A DNA stretch of 64,000 nucleotides from positions 434,001 through 498,000 of the forward strand of contig NZ_JAKGAO010000004.1 of the NCBI RefSeq assembly GCF_021532315.1. The letters run 5' to 3'. The number at the start of each line of letters is the position of its first letter. The first letter of the stretch is position 1. This document shows positions 27,188 to 35,696 of the stretch, piece by piece. The notes beneath the pieces were generated by a model that did not search any database, was not told the origin of the DNA, and saw only the letters and a program-made list of their open reading frames with translations. This DNA comes from Paenibacillus tarimensis (lineage in GTDB: Bacteria > Bacillota > Bacilli > Paenibacillales > Paenibacillaceae). Made by a program: the position numbers and the translations under genes.

Positions 27188-29914
27188 GTGACAGAACCTA
27201 GATCTGCAAGGACAGGCAGCAGCGAACGCGGCAGCAAGAAATCTGCGCCTAAGAAGAAGCCAAAGAAGAAATTTTCAGTCAAGAGAATGATGATATGGAT
27301 GTTCTTTACCGGAGCGGTTGCGATCGTATGTGCGATTATCGGCTACCTGCTGATCGCTCTGAACGGTGAGCGGATTCTGGCTGCGAACCAGGATGAGTTC
27401 GTATTTGCCGAAGCATCCACAATCTATGATGCCAACGGGAACGAGATTACCAAGCTCTATAGAGAGAACAGGGAGTATGTAGAATTTTCGAAGATCCCCA
27501 AACTGCTGAGGGATGCCTTTGTGGCCACAGAGGATAAGCGGTTCTACGAGCATAACGGGGTCGACTTCTTCGCAATCGGACGCGCACTCGTGAAGGATGT
27601 TATCGCACGCAGCGCAGTTGAGGGTGGAAGTACGATCACGCAGCAGCTGGCCAAAAATATGTTCCTTAGCCATGAGAAAACATTTTTCCGCAAAGCGTCG
27701 GAGGCTTCCATCGCTGTTGCGCTGGAGAATAAAAAATCCAAGGACCAAATCTTGGAGATGTACCTTAACCGGATTTATTTCGGCAAGACCGCCTATGGTA
27801 TACAGGCTGCTTCCGAGCTGTATTTTGGTAAAGAAAACCTCGAAGCCCTGAAGATATGGGAAATCGCTACACTTGCCGGTATGCCGAAGGCACCGAGCCG
27901 TTACAATCCCATCAGCAACCCTGAGAAATCTCAGGAGCGGATGGCAGTGGTGCTGTCCCTGATGGTTGAACAAGGCTTGATCACGCAGGCTGAGGCAGAT
28001 GAAGCCAAAGCTGAGGCAGCTAAATATGAACCGCCGGCAGCCAAGGAGGAGAAAGTAGCTCAACCCTATCCTGCATTTATTGATTACGTTATCAACGAGG
28101 CTGAGCGAGTATCCGGGTTAACGGAGGAACAGCTGCGGCTAGGCGGTTACAAAATTTATACAACTTTGAACACGAAGGCCCAGCAGATCGTGGAGAAGGA
28201 ATTTGCCGATCCGAGCAATTTTGAAGAGAGCGTGGACGACCAGATCGTTCAGGGTGCGATGATTATTATTGACCATCGCAGTGGCGAAGTACAGGCGATT
28301 GGCGGCGGACGGGACTATCAGATCAAAGGCACCAACCGTGTCCTTGATACCAGACAGCCCGGCTCGGCTTTCAAGCCGATAACCGTCTATGGCCCGGCTC
28401 TTGAGACGGGCGAGTGGTTTCCTTGGTCCACTCTGAGAGATGATAAGAAATGCTATGGCGATTATTGCCCGACTGACTCCAACCGGGTTAAGTATATCGG
28501 TCCGGTGAGTATGGAACAGTCGATAAAGGAATCGCGCAATGCGTCGGCTGTCTGGCTGCTGAATGAGATCGGTATCCAGCGGGGGCTTGATTTTGCCAAG
28601 ACGCTCGGATTTAATCTGGCGCCTGAGGATCGTAACCTGGCGGTTGCTCTTGGCGGCTTATACAATGGGGTAACACCGATGCAGATGGCGACAGCCTACG
28701 GTGTGTTTGCCAACGGGGGCAAATCGGTTGACCCGCATGCCATCACCCGTATTGAAACCCGCGGCGGCGGTACGGAATATGAGTACAAAGCACCGAGATC
28801 CAAGCAGCTTATTGAGCCAGAGACGGCTTACTACATGACCGATATGCTTCAGAGCGTGGTGGAAAAGGGTGGAACTGGTACCCGCGCCAGGATTGACCGT
28901 CCGGTTGCAGGCAAGACGGGAACAACACAGCATGGTGTTCCAGGTCTGGTCTCAAGCGGTAACCGGGATGCCTGGTTTGTCGGCTATACACCAGAGTGGT
29001 CGGCTGCCGTCTGGATGGGATATGTAAGAACAGATGCCCAGCATGTTCTCAAGCAGAGCAGTGCGATGTCAGCAGCAATGTTCGGCAAGGTCATGGGCCA
29101 AGCGATGGAGGGAATGCCCGTAACCAGCTTCGACAAGCCGAGCAATGTGAAGGAAGTGGAGCAGCCGCCTAGGGTCGGTGGTTTCTCGGTAAAGTGGAGC
29201 GAGGATCAGATGGGGGTTCAAATTTCTTGGAGCCGCCAGAGCGATCAGAATCTGCTCTACAATGTTTACCGGAAAGAATCTTCAGAAAGCCAATACACGC
29301 TGATAACCCAAACCTCTGACACTTCGGTCTTGGATCAAGGCGTGATGGCCAACAAAACATATGTATATTACGTGGTTTCATATAACTCTGACATGGGGCT
29401 GGAGGGGGAAGAATCAACTAAAGTTTCCATTACGGTTCCAGAGCCTACGATGGAGTCACCATCAGATCTGGATGAGCCCGAGAACATGGGGAACGAGCCG
29501 ATCGATGATTTACCGGAAAATATAGAGGATCTTCCGGATAATATTTCCGAGCCCGACTTATCCGAGCCTACGGATGCAAATGATCCCGCTGCAGGCGGCA
29601 ATGCCGGAGGCGGCACCAACTCCGCAGGGGGAACAAACGGAAACGGGGGCAACAATACATCCGGCAGTACAGGGGGCGAGAGCACCGGCGGAGACACTGG
29701 AGCAGGCGCTAACGGATCAACGGGAGACAACGCCGGAGGAACTAGCACTCGGCCGGGCAGCACGACTGTTGAAGAGCCGGATGGCTCTGCTAATGGCACG
29801 GAAACGCCGCCATCAGGTGGAAGCAAGCCCACCAGCCGCAGCAGCCAAAATGTGCCTAAAGTTGATGTCAATCAAGGGGAGAATAATGCGGCAGCAAATG
29901 CTGTGCAGCCTTGA
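27188..29914 (+). CDS. class A penicillin-binding protein (PonA-like), bifunctional
   Basis: About 908 residues from GTG 27188 (GGAGGGGAG upstream; an earlier frame start lacks this site). Lys-rich cytosolic head (KKKPKKKFS), one TM helix, GT51 glycosyltransferase (ATEDKRFYEHNG, EGGSTITQQLAKN, LEMYLNRIYFG), then transpeptidase with SxxK in PGSAFKPI, SRNAS and KTGTTQ. After about residue 660 a fibronectin-III-like domain (SVKWSEDQMGVQISWSR) is followed by an acidic Pro/Glu/Asp segment and a Gly/Asn/Thr/Ser-rich tail of about 130 residues. Builds and crosslinks peptidoglycan. The tail is probably disordered and wall-facing. Confidence 0.95.
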   Translation: MTEPRSARTGSSERGSKKSAPKKKPKKKFSVKRMMIWMFFTGAVAIVCAIIGYLLIALNGERILAANQDEFVFAEASTIYDANGNEITKLYRENREYVEFSKIPKLLRDAFVATEDKRFYEHNGVDFFAIGRALVKDVIARSAVEGGSTITQQLAKNMFLSHEKTFFRKASEASIAVALENKKSKDQILEMYLNRIYFGKTAYGIQAASELYFGKENLEALKIWEIATLAGMPKAPSRYNPISNPEKSQERMAVVLSLMVEQGLITQAEADEAKAEAAKYEPPAAKEEKVAQPYPAFIDYVINEAERVSGLTEEQLRLGGYKIYTTLNTKAQQIVEKEFADPSNFEESVDDQIVQGAMIIIDHRSGEVQAIGGGRDYQIKGTNRVLDTRQPGSAFKPITVYGPALETGEWFPWSTLRDDKKCYGDYCPTDSNRVKYIGPVSMEQSIKESRNASAVWLLNEIGIQRGLDFAKTLGFNLAPEDRNLAVALGGLYNGVTPMQMATAYGVFANGGKSVDPHAITRIETRGGGTEYEYKAPRSKQLIEPETAYYMTDMLQSVVEKGGTGTRARIDRPVAGKTGTTQHGVPGLVSSGNRDAWFVGYTPEWSAAVWMGYVRTDAQHVLKQSSAMSAAMFGKVMGQAMEGMPVTSFDKPSNVKEVEQPPRVGGFSVKWSEDQMGVQISWSRQSDQNLLYNVYRKESSESQYTLITQTSDTSVLDQGVMANKTYVYYVVSYNSDMGLEGEESTKVSITVPEPTMESPSDLDEPENMGNEPIDDLPENIEDLPDNISEPDLSEPTDANDPAAGGNAGGGTNSAGGTNGNGGNNTSGSTGGESTGGDTGAGANGSTGDNAGGTSTRPGSTTVEEPDGSANGTETPPSGGSKPTSRSSQNVPKVDVNQGENNAAANAVQP

Positions 29915-30164
29915 TCAAGCTGAACAGAGGGATCTGTTTTTGGGAGAAGTGAACGATATGACAATGGCCGGTCGGGAGACTATTCCTGACCGGCCGTTGC
30001 CGTTTATGGAGATCGCTGTATGAGCCTATTTTCTCGGTCAAACTGGAGAAGGTGATCAAGATGTGGTAAGCTTTTTTTATGGAATTGTTTAGAAGCAATG
30101 TTTTTCAGGAAGGCCCGGCTAGAATGCGGGCGTATTATGATCCCAACGGAAAGGTACGTACCTT

Positions 30165-30722
30165 ATGAAACGAAAATTTTCAGATCGGGCTAACTGGAGG
30201 CGTATCCTTCGTAAAAGCTACACATGCCTGTCCCTCGACGGGGATGATTTCAGGGGACTGGTAACCTTCTACCGTATTCACGAGCTGCGTGAACCATTGT
30301 GGAAGGAATATAACGGCAAGAGACTTTGTCTGGCGGACAAAGGGTTTCTGTGGATGCAGCATTTTCCCCGCGGGGAGCACTTCGTCGTGACGACCATGTT
30401 TGATGACAAGGGTAAAGTTGTACAGTGGTATATTGATATCTGCAAGACGCAGGGACTGACTGACCAGAAGGTGCCATGGTTTGATGATATGTACCTGGAT
30501 ATTGTTGTTCTGCCCTCGGGTGAAGTCTTCCTTCTGGATGAAGACGAGCTGGAGGATGCCGTTCAGGCTGGTGAAGTGACAGTCAGGGAAGCGGAAATGG
30601 CGAAGAAGACGGCAGGCCGGCTGTTGTCGCTGATCCGTAACGGACGGTTCCGATATTTTACATTAAGCTTGAAGCATCGGAAGTCGCTTGCTGAACGTGT
30701 AAGCGGGAAGGAGCTTTCGTGA
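30165..30722 (+). CDS. DUF402 domain protein (Ntdp-like nucleoside phosphatase family)
   Basis: 185 residues. The DUF402 core is clear: YIDICKTQGL, VPWFDDMYLDIVVLPSGEVFLLDEDELEDA. Staphylococcal Ntdp of this family hydrolyses nucleoside di- and triphosphates; others (FomD-like) act on cyclic or capped nucleotides, so the exact substrate is open. GGAAAGGT precedes ATG 30165, and its start overlaps the end of a 29-codon open frame (30079-30168). The stop overlaps the GTG start of the YdcF-like gene. Confidence 0.85.
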   Translation: MKRKFSDRANWRRILRKSYTCLSLDGDDFRGLVTFYRIHELREPLWKEYNGKRLCLADKGFLWMQHFPRGEHFVVTTMFDDKGKVVQWYIDICKTQGLTDQKVPWFDDMYLDIVVLPSGEVFLLDEDELEDAVQAGEVTVREAEMAKKTAGRLLSLIRNGRFRYFTLSLKHRKSLAERVSGKELS

Positions 30723-31396
30723 AATCAAAAATTGAGACTGTAGCTGCGGTTCAGACAGCTGGGCTTACTCGCGGCCAAAGATTGCGTCGCCTTGTGGTAC
30801 GCACTGCGCTTGCCATTGTGCTGCTCTTCGTCATCTGGGTGGGCTATCTGCTCTGGATCATTAACCGGTTTGATCCTGGTCCTGTTGGAGAAAGCTATGA
30901 TGCGGGGATCGTACTGGGGGCATCGCTTTGGCATGATGTGCCAAGCCCGGGTTTAAGGGAGCGGCTGGATCATGCACTTAAGCTCTATGAAGAAGGCCGG
31001 TTCGAAACCTTCATTTTGACAGGAGGATACGGCGGGGTACGCTCAAGGCTGGCCGAAGCTGAAGGAATGCGTAATTATTTGCTTGAGCGAGGCGTGCCTG
31101 AATCAGATATCCTGCTTGAAACAACATCAACGAGCACTTATGATAATCTGCTGAATAGTAAAGCCATTATGAGAGAGAATGATATAAACAAGGTTGTCAT
31201 TATTACGCATGAGTTTCATTCCGCACGCGCCTATGACATTGCCCGCTACCTTGACTATCAAGACCCTGATCTGTCCCCCGCAAAGTCGGTGGTCGTGCCG
31301 GAGCTTCAGCAGCAGCCACGAGAGGTACTGGCCTTCACCAAGTGGAAAATAGACAGCGTCCTGTTAAAGTTCGGGCTTCGTCTGCCGGATAATTAG
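30719..31396 (+). CDS. YdcF family (DUF218) membrane-anchored protein
   Basis: 225 residues with one N-terminal TM helix (about 31-50, ALAIVLLFVIWVGYLLWII) and a DUF218 domain outside: DAGIVLGASL, ILTGGYGGVRS, EAEGMRNYLLERGVP, STSTYDNLLNSKAIM, VVIITHEFHSARA. Family members (SanA, ElyC, YdcF) are tied to envelope integrity, but the chemistry is unknown. GTG start, AAGGAG upstream, four-base overlap with the DUF402 gene. Its neighbour upstream is a peptidoglycan synthase, consistent with an envelope role. Confidence 0.85.
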   Translation: MKSKIETVAAVQTAGLTRGQRLRRLVVRTALAIVLLFVIWVGYLLWIINRFDPGPVGESYDAGIVLGASLWHDVPSPGLRERLDHALKLYEEGRFETFILTGGYGGVRSRLAEAEGMRNYLLERGVPESDILLETTSTSTYDNLLNSKAIMRENDINKVVIITHEFHSARAYDIARYLDYQDPDLSPAKSVVVPELQQQPREVLAFTKWKIDSVLLKFGLRLPDN

Positions 31397-31462
31397 CCCC
31401 CCTGCTCGGGACATTATGCGGACAAGGGTGCTCAAATCTTCTACTATGCAGGAAATCTGCCG

Positions 31463-31470
31463 CATATATT
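31463..31470 (+). promoter_or_regulatory. possible SigE -10 box before spoVK
   Basis: CATATATT resembles the SigE -10 box and lies 80 bases before the spoVK ATG. B. subtilis spoVK belongs to the mother-cell SigE set. The -35 is not convincing. Confidence 0.3.
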
Positions 31471-31480
31471 GTTCAAGCGG

Positions 31481-31509
31481 AACAGGACCGTAGAAGCAAG
31501 GGTCCTGTT
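31481..31509 (+). repeat. 9-bp inverted repeat in the spoVK leader
   Basis: AACAGGACC and GGTCCTGTT are perfect complements separated by 11 bases, located between the putative -10 and the start codon. It would form a hairpin in the leader mRNA; there is no T-run, so it is not a simple terminator. Confidence 0.5.
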
Positions 31510-31549
31510 AAGTTTGCAGCTTTGCAAGTGGAAGAGAGGGGTGCCTGTA

Positions 31550-32545
31550 ATGAACGTACGTGCTGCGGCTTCAGCCAACCAACCGGCAGCGGGAAGGCCA
31601 TCGAGACAGATTAATGTCGTGCTGCGTTCGATGGAGCAGACAGCTCCTGCAGCAGCTCCGCTGCCTGCTTCCGATATACAGGAATCTGCTGGCAACAGCT
31701 CTGCGAAGGCGAGCGCCGGCAGTCCGCTGTTTGCGGAGATTCAGAAGGATTTGGACCCCATGGTCGGCATGGAGAACGTCAAGACATTAGTATACGAAAT
31801 TTATGCACTTCTGCATGTCTCACAGCTTCGGTCTGATGCAGGATTAGCAGGCGGATCACACGTCTATCATATGATTTTCAAGGGTAATCCCGGGACCGGT
31901 AAAACAACGATTGCGCGTATTGTTGCAAAGCTGTTTCAGAAGATGGGCGTGCTCCAGAAGGGGCATCTTGTGGAAGTAGAGAGAGCCGATCTGGTAGGCG
32001 AATATATCGGACACACGGCTCAAAAAACCCGCGATCTGGTTAAAAAAGCGCTTGGAGGGGTATTATTCGTCGATGAGGCCTATAGTCTCGCCCGCGGAGG
32101 GGAGAAGGATTTCGGCAAGGAAGCCATCGATACGCTTGTGAAGGCAATGGAGGACCACAAGAATCAATTTGTGCTAATACTTGCCGGCTACCCTGAGGAG
32201 ATAGAGACATTCCTCATGACCAATCCAGGACTGCCTTCGCGCTTTCCTATACAAATCGATTTTCCTGATTATTCGGTTGATCAATTAATCCAGATCGCTG
32301 AGCTGATGGCAAGGGAGAGGGATTACACGCTTATGCCTCAGGCTGTTCTCAAGCTGAGGCAGCATCTTGCGCAGGAGAAGGAAGAGTCCTATTTTTCCTT
32401 CAGTAATGCGCGGTATGTACGCAATGTCATTGAGAAGGCATTTCGACACCAGGCCGTGCGGCTGCTCAATCAGTATGCGACAGGCTCGCCGGGTAAGCAT
32501 GAGCTGATGTCAATCCGCGCAGAGGATCTCAAATGGGATGTCTGA
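31550..32545 (+). CDS. spoVK: stage V sporulation protein K, AAA ATPase
   Basis: 331 residues from ATG 31550 (AGAGGGGTG upstream). CbxX/CfxQ-type AAA domain: LDPMVGMENVK, Walker A FKGNPGTGKTT, ADLVGEYIGHTAQKT, Walker B GVLFVDEAYSLARGG, LAGYPEEI and the arginine finger region NPGLPSRFP. Required for late spore maturation in B. subtilis. The first 55 residues are Ala/Pro-rich and poorly conserved. Followed 39 bases later by hflX, as in B. subtilis. Confidence 0.95.
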   Translation: MNVRAAASANQPAAGRPSRQINVVLRSMEQTAPAAAPLPASDIQESAGNSSAKASAGSPLFAEIQKDLDPMVGMENVKTLVYEIYALLHVSQLRSDAGLAGGSHVYHMIFKGNPGTGKTTIARIVAKLFQKMGVLQKGHLVEVERADLVGEYIGHTAQKTRDLVKKALGGVLFVDEAYSLARGGEKDFGKEAIDTLVKAMEDHKNQFVLILAGYPEEIETFLMTNPGLPSRFPIQIDFPDYSVDQLIQIAELMARERDYTLMPQAVLKLRQHLAQEKEESYFSFSNARYVRNVIEKAFRHQAVRLLNQYATGSPGKHELMSIRAEDLKWDV

Positions 32546-32584
32546 GCAGATGAGTTTGATTTTAACAACAAAGGGGTATTGGCT

Positions 32585-33892
32585 ATGGCTACGACAACCT
32601 ATGAAACAAGACATGATATTCAGGACAGGGCAATACTTGTGAGCCTGATTACCGATGAAATCAAACGTGGCGGAAGCGATCCCGAGCATTCGCTTGATGA
32701 GTTGGTAAGCCTCGCCGAAACGGCAGGTGTAGAGGTGCTCAGTGCGATTACCCAGAACAGGGAGACGCCTGACAGCCGCTGGTTTATCGGTAAAGGGAAG
32801 GTCGAGGAGCTTCGGGCGGCTGCCGAGGAATTAGGTGCGACAACCGCGATCTTCGACCAGGAGCTATCCGGTGCGCAGGTCCGGAATCTGGAAGAAGCAC
32901 TTGATCTAAAGATAATTGACCGCACCCAGCTCATTCTGGATATCTTCGCCGGCCGGGCGAAAACCCGTGAGGGCATTATCCAGGTTGAGCTGGCTCAGCT
33001 CAGCTACCTCCTGCCAAGGCTCGTGGGGCATGGCAAGAATCTCTCCAGGCTGGGCGGCGGCATCGGTACCCGCGGTCCGGGTGAGACAAAGCTGGAGACC
33101 GATCGCCGTCATATCCGCGATCGGATTTCCGATCTGAAGCGGCAGTTGGAAGAAGTAGTGCGGCACCGGAAGCTGCACCGTGAACGGCGCAAAAAAAGCG
33201 GTGTGACCCAGGTCGCGCTGGTAGGCTATACTAATGCGGGTAAGTCTACACTGCTGCGGGAATTGACCGCTGCAGATGTCTATGTGGAAAACCAGCTGTT
33301 CGCTACCCTTGACCCTACCTCAAGAAACTGGGAACTCCCAAGTGGAAAAGAAGTTGTTCTCACGGACACGGTTGGCTTCATCCAGAATCTCCCGCATGAC
33401 CTGGTTGCTGCTTTCCGTGCTACCCTTGAGGAAGTAAATGAGGCTGACTTAATCCTGCATGTTATTGACAGTTCTTCTCCGATGCGTGAAGAACAGATAA
33501 CCGTTGTGGGCGATATCCTTACACAGCTCGGTGCAGGGGATAAGCCGCAGCTGATGGTTTATAACAAGAAGGATTTATGCTCTTCAGATTGCCGGGAGCT
33601 GCTTGCCGGCGGCAAGGAGGCCCTTTTAATTAGCGCCTATGATAAAGAGGACCTAGACAGACTGAGCAATGCTGTCCAGGACAAGCTAATCGGAGACACC
33701 AAGTCATTCGCAATACCGGCCGAGCGTGGCGACTTAATTGCTTTGGCCTATCGCTGCGGAGAGGTGCTTCATCAGGAGGCAGAAGAGGATCTTGTCAGGC
33801 TTACCGTGCAGTTGAACAAGCATGAGTTTGAAGTGAGCGGGTACAAGCTTGAACCGTTCACCAGTATGGATGAGTTGAGATCGGAAGGATAA
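32585..33892 (+). CDS. hflX: GTPase HflX (ribosome-associated)
   Basis: 435 residues. N-terminal HflX domain (NRETPDSRWFIGKGKVEEL, FDQELSGAQVRNLE, DRTQLILDIFA), the linker GGGIGTRGPGETKLETDRR, then the GTPase: G1 GYTNAGKST, G3 DTVGFI, G4 NKKD. HflX splits or rescues stalled and heat-damaged ribosomes. ATG 32585 is preferred over an in-frame TTG six bases earlier because AAAGGGGT gives the right spacing. Confidence 0.96.
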   Translation: MATTTYETRHDIQDRAILVSLITDEIKRGGSDPEHSLDELVSLAETAGVEVLSAITQNRETPDSRWFIGKGKVEELRAAAEELGATTAIFDQELSGAQVRNLEEALDLKIIDRTQLILDIFAGRAKTREGIIQVELAQLSYLLPRLVGHGKNLSRLGGGIGTRGPGETKLETDRRHIRDRISDLKRQLEEVVRHRKLHRERRKKSGVTQVALVGYTNAGKSTLLRELTAADVYVENQLFATLDPTSRNWELPSGKEVVLTDTVGFIQNLPHDLVAAFRATLEEVNEADLILHVIDSSSPMREEQITVVGDILTQLGAGDKPQLMVYNKKDLCSSDCRELLAGGKEALLISAYDKEDLDRLSNAVQDKLIGDTKSFAIPAERGDLIALAYRCGEVLHQEAEEDLVRLTVQLNKHEFEVSGYKLEPFTSMDELRSEG

Positions 33893-33915
33893 TCAGAGGA
33901 GAGTCGTACATTTTC

Positions 33916-35199
33916 ATGGGATATAACAGCGCGATATGGCAGACATTAGAACGAATGGCGGAGCCGGTAGAGAATAAGATCAGCAGCCGGTTCCGGCAGA
34001 TTGACCGCATTGCGGAAAAGAACCAGTGGAAGGTCATCCGTGCCTTCCAGAAGCATCAAGTCAGTGATTTTCACTTTAACGGCTCAACAGGCTACGGCTA
34101 TAATGATCGCGGACGCGAGGTTCTGGATGACGTTTATGCAGATGTTTTTGGAGCGGAGGCTGCGTTGGTACGACCTCATTTTGCATCAGGAACCCACACC
34201 ATCAGCTGTGCATTATTCGGTATGCTACGTCCGGGTGATGAGCTGCTGTACATAACGGGTAAGCCCTATGATACCCTGCATAAAGTAATTGGTTCGCGAG
34301 GAGACGGAACCGGTTCTTTGCAGGACTGGGGTGTAAAGTACAAGGATGTGGCACTTCTTGATCAGGGAGAAATTGACTGGGAAGCGGTTGAAGCAGCTGT
34401 TAACGCGCAAACTACAGTTATCGGTATCCAGCGGTCAAGAGGCTACGACTGGAGACGCTCCTATACAGTTGACGATATTCGAATGATGGTCGAGCGGATC
34501 AGGGCCATCAAATCGGATGTCATTATTTTCGTGGATAACTGTTATGGAGAGTTTACTGAGGAACTGGAGCCAACGCAGGTTGGTGTTGACATCATGGCCG
34601 GTTCACTAATTAAGAATCCGGGCGGCGGCTTGGCGGCAACGGGTGGTTATATCTGCGGACGAGCCCCGTTAGTCTCGAAGGCTGCTTACCGGTTGACAGC
34701 ACCGGGCATCGGCGGTGAGGTCGGTGCGATGCTGGATACATTGAGAAGCATGTATCAGGGGCTCTTCCTCGCTCCTCATGTCGTCGGTCAAGCCATTAAG
34801 GGCTCCGTGTTTGCGGCTGCCATGTTCGAAGAGCTTGGTTTTGAAACGATGCCGCGCTGGGATTCACCTCGCACGGATTTGATTCAAGCCGTACGTTTCG
34901 GTTCTTCCGAGCACCTTATTCATTTCGTGCAGGGCATTCAGCAGGCAGCGGCGGTAGACGCTCATGTCCTACCGGAGCCGTGGGACATGCCCGGCTATGA
35001 ACACCCTGTCATCATGGCGGCAGGTACGTTCATACAGGGTGGCAGCTTGGAGCTGTCAGCGGATGCGCCGATTAGAAATCCTTACATCGCTTATATGCAG
35101 GGCGGCCTAACCTATTCACATGTTAAGTATGGGGTACTGACAGCCCTTTCGAACTTAGCCGAAAAAGGAAATATTGTAATTAAACCTCACACAACTTGA
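33916..35199 (+). CDS. PLP-dependent methionine gamma-lyase family protein (YnbB)
   Basis: 427-residue fold-type I PLP enzyme of the YnbB / 'aluminium resistance protein' family. GSTGYGYNDRGREVLD near the N-terminus, HFASGTHTISCALFG as the phosphate-side loop, FVDNCYGEF with the ring-stacking Asp, and K233 in GSLIKNPGGG as the Schiff-base lysine. The physiological reaction is not established. Lies between hflX and glnR as in B. subtilis; the -35 box of the glnR promoter overlaps its stop codon. Confidence 0.9.
   Translation: MGYNSAIWQTLERMAEPVENKISSRFRQIDRIAEKNQWKVIRAFQKHQVSDFHFNGSTGYGYNDRGREVLDDVYADVFGAEAALVRPHFASGTHTISCALFGMLRPGDELLYITGKPYDTLHKVIGSRGDGTGSLQDWGVKYKDVALLDQGEIDWEAVEAAVNAQTTVIGIQRSRGYDWRRSYTVDDIRMMVERIRAIKSDVIIFVDNCYGEFTEELEPTQVGVDIMAGSLIKNPGGGLAATGGYICGRAPLVSKAAYRLTAPGIGGEVGAMLDTLRSMYQGLFLAPHVVGQAIKGSVFAAAMFEELGFETMPRWDSPRTDLIQAVRFGSSEHLIHFVQGIQQAAAVDAHVLPEPWDMPGYEHPVIMAAGTFIQGGSLELSADAPIRNPYIAYMQGGLTYSHVKYGVLTALSNLAEKGNIVIKPHTT
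35175..35191 (+). promoter_or_regulatory. GlnR/TnrA operator upstream of glnRA
   Basis: TGTAA-N7-TCACA is an exact match to the TGTNA-N7-TNACA consensus. It ends four bases before the -35 box, i.e. centred near -48, the position of the upstream glnRA operator in B. subtilis. A second, degenerate half-site (TTGACA...) overlaps the -35. Predicts autorepression by GlnR when glutamine is plentiful. Confidence 0.8.
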
Positions 35200-35224
35200 C
35201 ACCTTTAGGCAAGAAAGCTACAAT
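35196..35224 (+). promoter_or_regulatory. SigA promoter of glnRA
   Basis: TTGACA (35196-35201), exactly 17 bases, TACAAT (35219-35224). The -35 is consensus and overlaps the ynbB stop. Confidence 0.85.
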
Positions 35225-35259
35225 GAACCCATACACAACAATTGGAAGGTTGATGCGGT

Positions 35260-35673
35260 ATGGGGGATGATATTCGCAGGAATATGGCGTTGTTCCCAAT
35301 TGGTATCGTCATGAAGCTGACGGATCTGACGGCACGCCAAATCCGGTATTATGAACAGCATGAGCTGATCGTACCGGCCAGAACGGCTGGTAACCAGCGT
35401 CTGTTCTCGTTTAATGATGTAGAGCGCCTGCTGGAGATCAAGGCATTGATCGAGAAGGGCGTGAACATCGCAGGCATCAAGCAGGTAATGAATCCGGTAT
35501 CGAAGGAATCGGAAGAGGCAACAGTTATTACAGAACAGACAGAGAGCAAGCGAAGAGAACTGTCTGATATGCAGCTTCACCGGCTGCTTAAGCAGCAGCT
35601 TCTCGAGAAGAGACCGGGCAAAGCTTCGCTCATTCAAGGCCAGCTGTCCCGTTTCTATAGCAACAAACCTTAA
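35260..35673 (+). CDS. glnR: MerR-family nitrogen repressor GlnR
   Basis: 137-residue regulator: MerR helix-turn-helix [22 protein letters not shown], then [17 protein letters not shown]. The C-terminal tail ([21 protein letters not shown]) is the region through which feedback-inhibited glutamine synthetase activates GlnR. GGAAGGTTGATG precedes ATG 35260. Followed by glnA 23 bases later. Confidence 0.95.
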   Translation: MGDDIRRNMALFPIGIVMKLTDLTARQIRYYEQHELIVPARTAGNQRLFSFNDVERLLEIKALIEKGVNIAGIKQVMNPVSKESEEATVITEQTESKRRELSDMQLHRLLKQQLLEKRPGKASLIQGQLSRFYSNKP

Positions 35674-35696
35674 AAGTTGTAGAAGGAGATGATCTC

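Noticed and set aside
27275-28063. 262-codon minus-strand frame inside the PBP gene
   Set aside because: Overlaps the conserved glycosyltransferase domain entirely; Cys/Phe-rich antisense translation.
29949-30023. Short frame after the PBP gene
   Set aside because: 25 codons overlapping a GC-rich hairpin (29966-29995), more likely a transcript-end structure than a gene.
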